From assembly GCA_021779375.1 (NCBI GenBank), contig JAJYAT010000002.1, forward strand, positions 62,001 to 126,000: 64,000 bases of DNA, in the 5' to 3' direction. The notes beneath the pieces are model-generated. The model saw only the letters and a list, made by a program, of their open reading frames with translations, made no database searches and was not told where the DNA came from. The DNA is from a bacterium. Its GTDB lineage: Bacteria; Patescibacteriota; Gracilibacteria; JAHISY01. A program made the position numbers and the translations under genes. Below, piece by piece: positions 22,938 to 31,456 of this stretch; the stretch's first letter is position 1, and every line of letters begins with the position of its first letter.

Positions 22938-25382
22938 TTACATTTCACCATTATTCGGCCAAGTGTTCCATTTATACCACTTAGGCGATTTTACTTCTGA
23001 TTGAGTTTTCTCTTTCGCCTGCTGAATATATTTATCGTAATCTTTATTCTGAGGGTCGAGCTCTTTGGCCCGAGCGTAACTACGAATTGCCGGGATCAAT
23101 TTACCCATCATCTCATAAGAAAACCCCAGATTAATATGATATGGTGCAACATTGGGATATAGCTCGACGAGACCTTTAAATTTAGTAATGGCCTCAGCAT
23201 ATTTACCCTCTTGGTATAAAGCGACTCCTGCACTATTTTCAGCATCCTTCGATAATTCCAATCTCTGCTTTAGCTCGTCCTGATAAGCTTCCATTTTTGG
23301 AATGCCCCAGTCAATCAATCCTGGCAGCTCCTTATTTCTGCGCCAGCAAAACTTTTTGACCGGCGACCAGCCCTCTCGGGCTGTGTCTTCGGTGCCATCG
23401 GCGTTCAGGAAATAATCTTTATCTGAATCGTGAGAATCATCTTTAATTCTGCCAGTTTTAGCTTCCAGATCTTCCTTCGTAAATTCTTTCAAAATAATGG
23501 TTAATTCTTTCACGCTAGCGAGAGCATTTTCTATGCCTTTGGGTGTCTGTAAATCGTCTTTCTTTTCCAATACTTCTTTGTGCTGATTCCAAAGCTTCTC
23601 TCCATCCTCTGCCAAAAATTTCTCGGGACCTTTGAGCTTGATAGCCAATACGGTCGCCCAGTGGTCGGGGCTCAGGAAGCTAGAACTAAAATTCAAATTA
23701 GGAAAATATTGATAATTTTCAGGAAAATTTTCCGGTTTAAATTTATCCTCGATGTAGCCTGTTGCTTTGTCTTTGAAATCGCCCGTGATTGCTTCCGCCG
23801 GAGCCAACCTTGCCAGTAGTCCAAGAGCTTTATTTCGAATCTCTGCGTTTTCAGAAATCATACCTTGATTTATGATTGCCTTAGCCTGTTCGAATGTAGG
23901 ATTGATCGTGGAAAGCTTATCCAGTGTAATTACCTTAACTCTGTCATCTGAATCAGCAATACCCGTATTCAAAATCGCCTCAGCCTGGTCGAAAGTAGCG
24001 CCGATATAAGCAAGCTCAGCAACTGCGTAATATCTAACATCGCTATCTGGGTCATCAATTCCTTTATCGAGGAAGAATTTGGATTGATCAAAATTAGCAT
24101 GGATTTCCGAAAGTACTTTTATTGTGGAGCTTCGTACGTCAGCGTCTGGGTGATTAATTCCCCTTTCTAGGATGGCTTCGGACTGGTCGAAATTCGCTTT
24201 AATGTTTCCAAGACTATCGATGACTACTTCAGTTAGGTCTGAATCTTTAGAAATAGCATCAAATCGTTGTGCCATCCTATCGGTGGCAGCCTCTCGCTTA
24301 TCCTCGGGAATTTTTTCTAATAAATTGTCAAAGCTAAAGACTGAAGCTCTGCGCAAGTCAAGATTTTTTTCACCTTTGGCTGTCTTGGCATTGAGCGCGA
24401 TATATTCAAGCGCTTTCTCTATGGGCTCGATATGATCAAGATTTAGATTTTGTAAATCTTCGAACGGAATTTCTTCCCAATAACTAAAATTATAGCTCTC
24501 AAGAGTGTCCCAGTCGGTGATCTCCTTGAATCTTAATTTCACCGCATCGAGAAAAGCTTTTCCGGCATCTGATTTTTTGAACGCTTCGAAATCAGCCTGC
24601 GTGAAAGATTCGATTTTTTGTCTCTCGACTTCGGACTGAGCCCCCATGAAAGTCTCAAAAGTGGGATCTATTTTAGTAAGCCCTTCAATCAAGCCTGCTT
24701 TGGCTTGAGCTTCGGGTGTTGGATAAGTTTCATCGAGTTGAGCTTCAGCAGACTGCGGAGGAATAATGATAGGTATTTGCGGAGTTTCTTGATTTTTGCT
24801 ATCTGAAGCAGGCACTGGTTTTTCCGCAGGCACTGGTTTTTCCGCAGGCACTGGTTTTTCCGCAGGCACTGGTTTTTCCGCAGGCACTGGTTTTTCCGCA
24901 GGCACTGGTTTTTCCGCAGGCACTGGTTTTTCCGCAGGCACTGGTTTTTCTGTTCCCGCAATTTTTGGCATTTCATCCGCAACAATAATCTTATTATTCG
25001 TCGCATCGACCCACACTCTCTGATTCTGGTAGATATTCGGCAAATCCGTTGCAAACATATTTTTGAAAGTGCCTTTTTCTTTTTTAGTCTGAAACTCAAC
25101 CTTCAAATTATTAATGTTTGCGACATCCTCAAGCGCACCTGCCTGCTTCATAGCAGCGACGACAGTCAGCACGGTATCGCCACGCTGCACTTCGCGAAAT
25201 GGAATCTGCTTTTGCAAATCCAAAGTTTTGTTTTTAATGTCCTGCTGAATACTATCTTTCATTACATCTCGCAATTTGTTTTGCGAGCCAGTCTCGAAAG
25301 CCTTTTTATCTTTGGGCGTGATCTTAGCTGCTGAGTAAACATCGACATCAGGAGCAATGGAGTGATTTTGTTTTGGAGACAT
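22938..25382 (-). CDS. large repeat protein: LysM-like region, EKPVPA linker, HEAT and TPR repeats
   Basis: An 814-aa protein without a signal peptide. It has an N-terminal region with a LysM-like segment (VQRGDTVLTVV ... NIYQNQRVWV, about 65-135) and a linker of eight perfect EKPVPA hexapeptides. A helical domain follows, then at least four HEAT-type repeats of about 36 aa with the phrase ANFDQSEAILERGI/HPDADVR. One or two TPRs sit near the C-terminus (ALYQEGKYAEAITKFKGL, YPNVAPYHINLGFSYEMMG). Probably a scaffold for protein-protein contacts. It is the last gene of a three-gene minus-strand run with two other non-enzymatic proteins. Confidence 0.7.
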   Translation of the reverse strand: MSPKQNHSIAPDVDVYSAAKITPKDKKAFETGSQNKLRDVMKDSIQQDIKNKTLDLQKQIPFREVQRGDTVLTVVAAMKQAGALEDVANINNLKVEFQTKKEKGTFKNMFATDLPNIYQNQRVWVDATNNKIIVADEMPKIAGTEKPVPAEKPVPAEKPVPAEKPVPAEKPVPAEKPVPAEKPVPAEKPVPASDSKNQETPQIPIIIPPQSAEAQLDETYPTPEAQAKAGLIEGLTKIDPTFETFMGAQSEVERQKIESFTQADFEAFKKSDAGKAFLDAVKLRFKEITDWDTLESYNFSYWEEIPFEDLQNLNLDHIEPIEKALEYIALNAKTAKGEKNLDLRRASVFSFDNLLEKIPEDKREAATDRMAQRFDAISKDSDLTEVVIDSLGNIKANFDQSEAILERGINHPDADVRSSTIKVLSEIHANFDQSKFFLDKGIDDPDSDVRYYAVAELAYIGATFDQAEAILNTGIADSDDRVKVITLDKLSTINPTFEQAKAIINQGMISENAEIRNKALGLLARLAPAEAITGDFKDKATGYIEDKFKPENFPENYQYFPNLNFSSSFLSPDHWATVLAIKLKGPEKFLAEDGEKLWNQHKEVLEKKDDLQTPKGIENALASVKELTIILKEFTKEDLEAKTGRIKDDSHDSDKDYFLNADGTEDTAREGWSPVKKFCWRRNKELPGLIDWGIPKMEAYQDELKQRLELSKDAENSAGVALYQEGKYAEAITKFKGLVELYPNVAPYHINLGFSYEMMGKLIPAIRSYARAKELDPQNKDYDKYIQQAKEKTQSEVKSPKWYKWNTWPNNGEM
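24808..24951 (-). repeat. 18-bp tandem repeat, eight copies
   Basis: Eight units of 18 bp (plus strand GCAGGCACTGGTTTTTCC) in phase with the reading frame, encoding EKPVPA. Units are identical except at the last. Near-perfect identity implies recent slippage expansion and likely copy-number variation. Confidence 0.95.
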
Positions 25383-25417
25383 TTTTTAGAAATTAAATTT
25401 ATTTTTATTTTTTAAAT

Positions 25418-25825
25418 CTAAGCAGCAACTGAATTTTTCTCGATTTCTGCAGACGTCGGCTGAGCTACCACTGGTGCGACAGCCGCCTTCGCCAAAGCAG
25501 AAGCTTCTTGACCAGCCTGAAGCGTCTGACTAACTGGGACAACCTGATCCACTTTGGCAGTCAAGCCTTGGGCGACTGAACCGAGCTTCGCGCCAGATTG
25601 AACAACCTGCGGCGGCAACTTGGCCGCCACTTGGTCTAATTTTTCTTGCGCGGCAGCAGAAATTTTTTGAGCAACCTCGTCTTTTTTTTCCGCAATTTGC
25701 TGCACGGCCTGATCTTTCGCAGCCATGCCACGCTCTTTGGATTTATTAAGCATTTCGTTCCATTCGCGCTGACTCACAGTTTTGACAGTCTGCGCGATTT
25801 CAGCGAAAGCAGATTTGAGAGACAT
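25418..25825 (-). CDS. hypothetical Ala/Gln-rich coiled-coil protein
   Basis: A 135-aa protein with long amphipathic helices (AAKDQAVQQIAEKKDEVAQKISAA then AQEKLDQVAAKL), resembling apolipoprotein-like or LEA-like sequences. No signal peptide or membrane segment. It lies 35 nt upstream of the 814-aa gene in the same transcription unit. The start is preceded by TTAACCCC at 6 nt spacing. No family is recognised. Confidence 0.6.
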   Translation of the reverse strand: MSLKSAFAEIAQTVKTVSQREWNEMLNKSKERGMAAKDQAVQQIAEKKDEVAQKISAAAQEKLDQVAAKLPPQVVQSGAKLGSVAQGLTAKVDQVVPVSQTLQAGQEASALAKAAVAPVVAQPTSAEIEKNSVAA

Positions 25826-25848
25826 TTTATTGGGGTTAATTTTTATTT

Positions 25849-26196
25849 TTAAATTTCTCCAGCTTGTTTGAGCGCTTCCAAAATTGCGTTCTCGTCGTAA
25901 TCATCTTCGTCTTCATCTCCCGCCGAAGCTTTCAGCTTGTTGGCTTTCGCGACTGCTTGGAGCTGCGCGACACACTTCGTGTCAATCTCGGCGACACGCG
26001 CGGAGTGCGCATCGCGTTCCTGGCGCAATTCGCGTTCGCCGTTTTTCAGAATCGAAGCGAGATCGTTTTTCGCCTGCTCGGAAAGCCGGTCGAAATTTGT
26101 GAGCCAAAACATTCGCTCGCCGTCCGAGATTACCTCGGCGTCAGAGAGCAAGTTATAAAGTTTTTTGGTGTCGGACTTTTTGGTTTTGGTTTGCAT
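25849..26196 (-). CDS. hypothetical protein
   Basis: A 115-aa, mostly helical, charged protein (DRLSEQAKNDLASILKNGE, then ELRQERDAHSARVAEIDTKC) with an acidic segment GDEDEDDYDENAILEAL near the C-terminus. It is the first gene of the three-gene run ending with the HEAT/TPR protein. A TAAAAT box lies about 19 nt before the ATG and faces the divergent rdgB gene. Family unknown. Confidence 0.6.
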   Translation of the reverse strand: MQTKTKKSDTKKLYNLLSDAEVISDGERMFWLTNFDRLSEQAKNDLASILKNGERELRQERDAHSARVAEIDTKCVAQLQAVAKANKLKASAGDEDEDDYDENAILEALKQAGEI

Positions 26197-26234
26197 TTTT
26201 AGTAAAGTTATCTCGTCATTTTACCATTTTTAGC

Positions 26235-26852
26235 TTGAAATTTCAATTACTGCTCGCGACCGCCAATCCATCGAAAGCGCGTGAACTCAGTGCCGCACTC
26301 GCTGACTTGAACTGTGAAATCCTGACTTTGGCTGATTTTCCAAAAATAAAATTACCGCCAGAGGATGGCGCGACTTTCGAGGAAAACGCGCGGATCAAAG
26401 CAGAGTTCTGCTGCGCACAAACCGGACTCCCCGCGCTCGCCGACGATTCGGGCATCCTGGTCGAGGCACTGCCGGGTGAACTCGGCGTACAGACTGTCCG
26501 TTTCGGCGCAGGCGAAAACGCTAGCGACGCTGACTGGCTCGCGCATTTTTTGGCGAGAATGGAAAATGCGGAAAATCGCCGCGCGCGCTTCATCGCAGTC
26601 TTGGCTTTGGCACGACCTGATCTGCCAACGGAATTTTTTCGCGGCGAAGTCACGGGCGAGATTTTGGAAAAAATCGGCGCGCCAATTTTGCCGCGCATTC
26701 CACTCTCGTCCGTCTTCCGCGCCGACGGCACCGAGAAAGTTTTTGCCGCCATGAATGAAAGTGAAAAAGCGCAGTTCAGCCATCGCGGAAAAGCGGTGGA
26801 GAAACTCAAGAAATTCTTGAAGAGAAAAACACGACCTTTGTCGTTCTCGTGA
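26235..26852 (+). CDS. rdgB: XTP/dITP diphosphatase (Ham1/RdgB)
   Basis: Removes non-canonical purine triphosphates (dITP, XTP) from the nucleotide pool. The 205-aa protein has the N-terminal LLATANPSKARELSAAL, the metal-binding EDGATFEENARIKA, and the signature ALADDSGILVEALPGELG. The C-terminal FSHRGKAVEKL is also conserved. Start is TTG (MKFQLLLATANPS), chosen because it aligns with the family N-terminus. A full-length antisense ORF here is a codon-bias shadow. Confidence 0.93.
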   Translation: MKFQLLLATANPSKARELSAALADLNCEILTLADFPKIKLPPEDGATFEENARIKAEFCCAQTGLPALADDSGILVEALPGELGVQTVRFGAGENASDADWLAHFLARMENAENRRARFIAVLALARPDLPTEFFRGEVTGEILEKIGAPILPRIPLSSVFRADGTEKVFAAMNESEKAQFSHRGKAVEKLKKFLKRKTRPLSFS

Positions 26853-26884
26853 ATCACCACCTAAGTCCCCCAAAAAAAGGAGGC

Positions 26885-26914
26885 GTTAACCCACCACCTA
26901 GGTGGTGGGTTAAC
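26885..26914. repeat. 30-bp perfect palindrome, family A copy 1
   Basis: Half-site GTTAACCCACCACCT followed by its exact reverse complement. Copies 2 and 3 are at 33452 and 37465. It lies between rdgB and the uracil-DNA glycosylase gene. CTCCCTCTGGGAG hairpin repeats follow at about 26930-26980. Confidence 0.9.
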
Positions 26915-27017
26915 TTTAATCTCCTCCTCCCTCTGGGAGAACTTTATTTCCATCTCCCTCCCTCTGGGAGGGGTGAGAGGAGGGAGCGAAAATTCCAGCA
27001 GTGTTAAAATTACCGCA

Positions 27018-27608
27018 ATGGACACAGCAACAAAATCCGTTGAACTCGCGAAAATCGCTGCGGAAATAGCGGTTTGTCGCAATTGCAAACTTTGCGAAAA
27101 ACGCAGTAAGACTGTCCCCGGAATCGGCAGTCCGAGCGCGGAAATTCTTTTCATCGGCGAAGGTCCAGGTAAATCGGAAGACCTGCAGGGCGAACCATTC
27201 GTCGGCGCGGCAGGGAAATTTTTGAATGAAATGCTCGCCTCAATCGGACTCTCCCGCGCGGATATTTTCATCGCGAATGTCGTGAAGTGTCGTCCGCCGG
27301 AGAATCGCGATCCCGAGCCAATCGAAGTCGAAACTTGTTGGCCTTTCCTCGCTCGGCAAATTGCAATTATCCAGCCAAAATTAATCGCGACGCTCGGTCG
27401 ACATTCGATGAATCGTTTCTTGCCGGGTCTCAAAATCTCAGCCGCACACGGTCAGCCAAAACGCCGCAAAGACGGACAAGTTTTTTTGCCGCTTTACCAT
27501 CCTGCCGCCGCGCTGTACTCGCCGAGTCAAAGAATCGTGCATCTCGCCGATTTTGCTAAAATTCCGGCGATTCTAAAAAAATTGGAGAGTCAGTCGACTA
27601 ATTTTTAA
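27018..27608 (+). CDS. uracil-DNA glycosylase, family 4/5 (Fe-S)
   Basis: Excises uracil from DNA, 196 aa from ATG 27018. The track start 26973 is in the repeat region; TAAAAT at 27005-27010 is 7 nt before 27018. Four cysteines for a 4Fe-4S cluster are Cys20, Cys23 (CRNCKLC), Cys91 (VVKCRPPENRDP) and Cys107. The active-site motif GEGPGKSEDLQGEPFVG and the LYHPAAAL motif identify the family. Together with rdgB it forms a nucleotide-hygiene neighbourhood. Confidence 0.92.
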   Translation: MDTATKSVELAKIAAEIAVCRNCKLCEKRSKTVPGIGSPSAEILFIGEGPGKSEDLQGEPFVGAAGKFLNEMLASIGLSRADIFIANVVKCRPPENRDPEPIEVETCWPFLARQIAIIQPKLIATLGRHSMNRFLPGLKISAAHGQPKRRKDGQVFLPLYHPAAALYSPSQRIVHLADFAKIPAILKKLESQSTNF

Positions 27609-27628
27609 AAAATAAAAAGTTTTGTTCC

Positions 27629-28012
27629 ATGTTTCAAGCTCCAAGTTCCAAGTCGTATCTTCTCGGACTCACCCTCCTCGCCGTACTCGGCTGGAGTGCG
27701 CTCGCGATTGTGATTTTGCGGCTCGACCCATTCACTTCGACGGCGCTCGCTGTGCCATTTTTCCTCGCCGCGCTTTTCCTCGCGCTCGTCGGCACGCTGA
27801 CGCTCACCGGCTTTTATTTTCGCGTCTGGTTTCGGCGGGGTGAAATTTACCTGCAACACATTTCAATCGCGCTCCGACAGTCAATTTTTCTAACAATCGC
27901 CATCGAAGTCGCGCTTGTTTTCCAAATCCTGCGAATCCTGACTTGGTGGGACGGCATACTAATTGCAGCGGCAGTCGGGCTTGTCGAAATTTATTTTTCC
28001 GCGAAAGACTGA
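27629..28012 (+). CDS. hypothetical polytopic membrane protein
   Basis: A 127-aa protein with about four hydrophobic helices (SYLLGLTLLAVLGWSALAIVIL, ALAVPFFLAALFLALVGTLTL, SIFLTIAIEVALVFQIL, GILIAAAVGLVEIYF). It follows the glycosylase gene by 20 nt. Its first codons (MFQAPSSKS) derive from the CATGTTTCAAGCTCCAAG repeat, so the repeat has donated the start codon. Family not recognised. Confidence 0.65.
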   Translation: MFQAPSSKSYLLGLTLLAVLGWSALAIVILRLDPFTSTALAVPFFLAALFLALVGTLTLTGFYFRVWFRRGEIYLQHISIALRQSIFLTIAIEVALVFQILRILTWWDGILIAAAVGLVEIYFSAKD

Positions 28013-28128
28013 AGGCATGAAACACGCAGCATGGAACACATAACACGAAGCATGTAGCGTGGAACACATAGCAAAAACGAGGTATCATTCATTTGTTCCA
28101 TGTTTCATGTTCTAAGTTCCATGTTCTT
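28013..28128. repeat. cluster of CATGAAACACG / GTTCCATGTTTCATG repeats
   Basis: About ten degenerate units of an 11-bp-like repeat. The first half is in one orientation (GCATGAAACACGCAGCATGG) and the second half is inverted (GTTCCATGTTTCATGTTC). It runs up to the pheS start codon. Confidence 0.75.
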
Positions 28129-29154
28129 ATGATTGAAAAATTGAAAACACTCTCGACCGAAGCCCTCGCGAAAGTCGCCGCTTCGACGGACACCGAAAGC
28201 CTGCGCGCCGTCGAGCTGGAATTTCTCGGTCGCAAAGGTCGGCTGACGGAAATTTTGCGCGGACTGAAAGATCTGTCGGGCGAGGAAAAAGGTCAAGTCG
28301 GCAAACTTTCGAATGAAGTCAAAATCGAAATCGAGGCGGCCATCGCCGCGAAATTCGGTGAACTCGAACACGCGAAATTCGCGAAGCTCGCCGAGACGGA
28401 ATGGATTGATCCGACTCAGCCTGGCGAAAAAGCGGAACGCGGCACGCTCCATCCGCTCACGCAATTCATTCGCGAAGCGGAAAAAGTCTTTGAAAAAATG
28501 GGTTTCGCCGTCGCGACCGGCCCGCAGATCGAGGACGATTTTCACACTTTCACCGCGCTCAATATTCCGGCTGATCATCCCGCCCGCGATGCGCAAGACA
28601 CTTTATTTATCGAGAATTCAGACGGGAAGCTTTTGCGACCACAGACTTCGAGTGTCCAAATTCGCTGGATGCAAGAACACAAACCGCCATTTCGCATCAT
28701 CGCTCCGGGCCGCGTTTTTCGCAAAGATGACGTCGATGCCAGCCATTCGCCGATGTTTCACCAGCTCGAAGGCTTGGTCGTCGACAGAGACATTTCGCTC
28801 GCAAATATGAAAGCCGTGATGGAAGAAGCCGTGCGACAACTAATCAATCCCGACGCGAAATTTCGTTTTCGCACGAGTTATTTTCCCTTCGTCGAACCCG
28901 GACTCGAGATGGACATGAGCTGCACGATTTGCAGCGGTCGCGGCTGCCCGGCTTGCAAAAAAACTGGCTGGATTGAAATCGTCGGTTGCGGTCTCGTCCA
29001 CCCGAATGTTTTGAAAAATGTCGGCGTCGATGCGACGCAGTGGAGCGGCTTCGCCTTCGGCTTCGGACTCGATCGCATGGTCATGCTCCGCCACGAGATC
29101 AAAGATCTGCGACTGGTCTTCGAGAATGATTTGAGATTTCTAGAACAATTTTAA
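28129..29154 (+). CDS. pheS: phenylalanyl-tRNA synthetase alpha subunit
   Basis: Charges tRNA-Phe, 341 aa. ATG 28129 is used because the 12 extra residues of the track start are encoded by the intergenic repeat. An N-terminal coiled coil (EKLKTLSTEAL, FLGRKGRLTEIL) precedes the class II core: motif 2 GRVFRKDDVDASHSPMFHQ and motif 3 GFAFGFGLDRMVML. A Cys-rich insert (CTICSGRGCPACKKTGW) looks like a zinc knuckle, as in some bacterial PheS. pheT does not follow; the gene is alone. Confidence 0.95.
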   Translation: MIEKLKTLSTEALAKVAASTDTESLRAVELEFLGRKGRLTEILRGLKDLSGEEKGQVGKLSNEVKIEIEAAIAAKFGELEHAKFAKLAETEWIDPTQPGEKAERGTLHPLTQFIREAEKVFEKMGFAVATGPQIEDDFHTFTALNIPADHPARDAQDTLFIENSDGKLLRPQTSSVQIRWMQEHKPPFRIIAPGRVFRKDDVDASHSPMFHQLEGLVVDRDISLANMKAVMEEAVRQLINPDAKFRFRTSYFPFVEPGLEMDMSCTICSGRGCPACKKTGWIEIVGCGLVHPNVLKNVGVDATQWSGFAFGFGLDRMVMLRHEIKDLRLVFENDLRFLEQF

Positions 29155-29156
29155 AA

Positions 29157-29396
29157 TCACAATCTCTTCCTTCTAAAAGCAATACCAGAAGCAGTTTTGA
29201 GGTATTTTTCAAAATCGCGCGCTCTCGATTCTTCATCAAAAGCTAAATATGTCTCGAGTTTCCACGGTTTAAATTTTTTGGTATGCAGAGATTTTCCGGA
29301 ATTGTGATCTTCAATTCGCTGTTTCAAATTTTTAGAAAAACCAACATAAACCTGTTCCGAGCTCGACAAACTTTTTAGAATATAAACGTAAAACAC
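29157..29396 (-). CDS. GIY-YIG nuclease superfamily protein
   Basis: A 79-aa single-domain protein. The catalytic signature begins FYVYILKS ... QVYVGFSKNLKQRI (GIY-YIG equivalents VYI and YVG, with Arg27). A typical RARDFEKYLKTASG helix follows, and the basic tail FRRKRL ends it. Small UPF0213/YhbQ-like members are common and poorly characterised. It is convergent with pheS, the two stops being 2 nt apart. Confidence 0.9.
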   Translation of the reverse strand: MFYVYILKSLSSSEQVYVGFSKNLKQRIEDHNSGKSLHTKKFKPWKLETYLAFDEESRARDFEKYLKTASGIAFRRKRL

Positions 29397-29408
29397 AAGT
29401 GAATTTTA

Positions 29409-29434
29409 CCCTTCTTCGCTGAAGCTACGAAGGG
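29409..29434. repeat. CCCTTC/GAAGGG hairpin repeat
   Basis: CCCTTC and GAAGGG enclose TTCGCTGAAGCTAC. A second GAAGGGC-rich hairpin (GCCC-GAA-GGGC) lies at about 29504-29514, just before tRNA-Ala. It is noncoding and resembles dispersed repeats rather than a terminator. Confidence 0.5.
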
Positions 29435-29521
29435 CATTCTTCGCCACAAAACTAAATAAACTGTAGACACCAAAAGAATTAAGAAACTGGCGAAGCCATT
29501 CGAAGCCCGAAGGGCGAAGAA

Positions 29522-29598
29522 TGGTGGAGCTGAGGGGATTTGAACCCCTGACCCCTTCCATGCCATGGAAGTGCTCTAGCCAACTGAGCTACAGCCCC
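29522..29598 (-). tRNA. tRNA-Ala (anticodon GGC)
   Basis: A 77-nt tRNA with encoded CCA. The acceptor is GGGGCTG/CAGCTCC, the D-arm is GCTCAGTTGGCTAGAGC, and the anticodon stem CTTCC/GGAAG encloses ATGGCAT (anticodon GGC). The T-arm is AGGGGTTCAAATCCCCT. It reads GCC/GCU codons. Confidence 0.96.
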
Positions 29599-29615
29599 AG
29601 ATTTTCGTGATATTA

Positions 29616-29680
29616 AACCGCTTGAACCCCGACCCTCCCGATGACCGTCGGGATGCTCTAGCCAACTGAGCTACAGCCCC
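29616..29680 (-). pseudogene. decayed tRNA copy upstream of tRNA-Ala
   Basis: Its first 27 nt (GGGGCTGTAGCTCAGTTGGC and onward to GAGCA) are identical to the start of tRNA-Ala. The anticodon arm then becomes CCCGA/TCGGG with a short loop containing GTC, the T-stem does not pair, and no 3' acceptor strand exists. It looks like a truncated or hybrid tRNA remnant; tRNA-Asp ancestry is possible. Confidence 0.65.
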
Positions 29681-29813
29681 AAACAGTTTTTAGTTTATAG
29701 TTTTTAGTTACTAGTTTCGTTAGAAAAAGTGGATGGATTTTAAATTTTGTAGACACATCGCGCAACTGCTTTCTTGAGAATGCTTTCGGACGCTAATTTG
29801 CTAAAATCCCGGC

Positions 29814-31097
29814 ATGATTGATTTCCAAAAACTTCGCTCCAATCCGCAAGATTTTGCCGCGGCAGTCACCCGCAAAGGCGGAAAAATAGATGTGGACGAA
29901 TTACTCGAGCTCGACGACGAGCGGCGGGAATTGCTGCAAAGAGTTGAAAATTTGCGGCGCACGCAAAACGAGGCGAACCAAAAAATCGCCGGCGCGAAAG
30001 ATCCTGCCCTGCGCTCAAAATTAATCGAAGAGATGAAAGGTGTCGCGAGTGACCTGAAAAATTACGAAGAGCAGCTCGCCCGCGCGCAAAAATCCTTCGA
30101 CAAAAAATTACTCGACATCCCGAATCCGCCGGACAAGTCCGCTCCCGACGGTGGCGAAGACGATGCTGTCACACTGCGCCAGGTCGGTGCGATTCGCAAT
30201 TTCGAATTTGTGCCGCGCGATCATGCTGAACTCGGCGAAATCTGTGACCTGATTGATACGCGTCGCGGAGTGAAAGTTTCGGGCTCACGTTTTTATTATT
30301 TGAAAAATGAAGCCGTCATGCTCGAATTCGCGCTCGCGCAGTTCGCGCTGGAAATCCTACAGAACAAGGGTTTTACTCCGATGATTACACCGACGCTCGT
30401 TCATGAAAAAGCGATGGTCGCGACCGGCTTCTTCCCGAATGAGAAGATGAACATTTACGAAGTGAATCCGTCGAGCGAGACGAATGCTGAGGGCGACGAT
30501 TTGTTTTTGACTGGCACGAGCGAAGTACCACTCACGATGTTTCACGCCGATGAAATTTTGGAAGGCGATTTGCCAAAAAGATATGTAGGCTGGTCGACCT
30601 GCTATCGCCGCGAGGCGGGCGCGTACGGCAAAGACACGAAGGGTATTTTCCGCGTCCACCAATTCGACAAGCTCGAGATGTTTTCGTTTTGCGATCCGGA
30701 GAAATCCTGGGACGAACACGCTTTTCTCGTCAGTGTGCAGGAAGAAATTTTGCAGCAACTCGGACTACCCTACCGCGCAGTCAATATCGCCGCGGGCGAT
30801 CTCGGCGCACCGGCAGCAAAGAAAATCGATCTCGAAGTTTGGATTCCGACTGAGAAAAGATTTCGTGAATTGACGAGCTGCTCGAATTGCACTGATTTCC
30901 AGGCACGCCGTGCGAAGATTCGTTTTCGCGGTGACAGCGGCACGGAATTCGTCCACACACTGAATGGCACAGCAATCGCGATGACTAGAATGTTGGTCGC
31001 GATTTTCGAGAATTATCAGCTCGCGAATGGCGGCATCGAGATTCCCGAAGCGCTGCGCAAGTGGGTCGGCAAAAATGTGATTGCTGCGAAAAAGTAA
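29814..31097 (+). CDS. serS: seryl-tRNA synthetase
   Basis: Charges tRNA-Ser, 427 aa. An N-terminal coiled-coil arm (about 30-105) contacts the tRNA variable arm. The class II core has LFLTGTSEVPLT, motif 2 STCYRREAGAYGKDTKGIFRVHQF and motif 3 LNGTAIAMTRMLVAIFENYQ. The ATG lies 6 nt after TAAAAT (29802-29807), so it is probably leaderless. The 3' neighbour begins 3 nt later. Confidence 0.97.
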   Translation: MIDFQKLRSNPQDFAAAVTRKGGKIDVDELLELDDERRELLQRVENLRRTQNEANQKIAGAKDPALRSKLIEEMKGVASDLKNYEEQLARAQKSFDKKLLDIPNPPDKSAPDGGEDDAVTLRQVGAIRNFEFVPRDHAELGEICDLIDTRRGVKVSGSRFYYLKNEAVMLEFALAQFALEILQNKGFTPMITPTLVHEKAMVATGFFPNEKMNIYEVNPSSETNAEGDDLFLTGTSEVPLTMFHADEILEGDLPKRYVGWSTCYRREAGAYGKDTKGIFRVHQFDKLEMFSFCDPEKSWDEHAFLVSVQEEILQQLGLPYRAVNIAAGDLGAPAAKKIDLEVWIPTEKRFRELTSCSNCTDFQARRAKIRFRGDSGTEFVHTLNGTAIAMTRMLVAIFENYQLANGGIEIPEALRKWVGKNVIAAKK

Positions 31098-31100
31098 AAG

Positions 31101-31343
31101 ATGGAAAATCTTTCATCTGAACGACCAAAGCTGAAATGGTATTTCCAGAGCTCTTTTCTGATAATCACTTTTCTCTTTGTCGGTCCATTCGTACTGCCGC
31201 TGATCTGGCTACACCCGACTTTCAGCCTGAATAAGAAAATCATCCTGAGTGCACTCACTCTTACCGTGAGTTATTTGTTGGGACTTGCGCTCGTAAAATC
31301 ACTCGAATCGATTGACGCCTATTACTCCTTGGTGTTTTCGTAA
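31101..31343 (+). CDS. small two-helix membrane protein
   Basis: An 80-aa protein with two hydrophobic helices (SSFLIITFLFVGPFVLPLIWL and IILSALTLTVSYLLGLALV). It starts 3 nt after the serS stop and is co-transcribed with it. Family unknown; the position in a serS operon does not point to a function. Confidence 0.6.
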   Translation: MENLSSERPKLKWYFQSSFLIITFLFVGPFVLPLIWLHPTFSLNKKIILSALTLTVSYLLGLALVKSLESIDAYYSLVFS

Positions 31344-31438
31344 AACCATCCGGAAGTAAATTACCGTCAGGCTCGAAAATTTGTGTAAACGTAAATTGGT
31401 TCGGATAGTCAACAGTGCCTCGAATTTACAAATTTGGA

Positions 31439-31456
31439 TCCCCGCCTACGCGGGGA
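31439..31456. repeat. TCCCCGC hairpin repeat
   Basis: TCCCCGC-CTAC-GCGGGGA in the 230-bp spacer between the serS operon and the lipoprotein gene. Close relatives occur at 50912-50929 and 50961-50978, the latter sharing the GGATCCCCGCCT context. Nothing else in the spacer is recognisable. Confidence 0.7.

Noticed and set aside
24808-24951. CRISPR-like array
   Set aside because: Units are contiguous 18-bp coding repeats without spacers; no cas genes in the window.
24796-25023. Plus-strand ORF of AGTGFS repeats
   Set aside because: Antisense reading of the 18-bp tandem repeat inside the 814-aa gene; repeat units of 18 bp stay open in other frames.
26243-26860. 205-aa ORF antisense to rdgB
   Set aside because: Same length and position as rdgB on the other strand, Ser/Ala-rich, a codon-bias shadow; RdgB has all family motifs.
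28093-28128. N-terminal extension of PheS (MFHVSCSKFHVL)
   Set aside because: Encoded by the CATGTTTCATG repeat; the family N-terminus begins at MIEKLKTL (28129).
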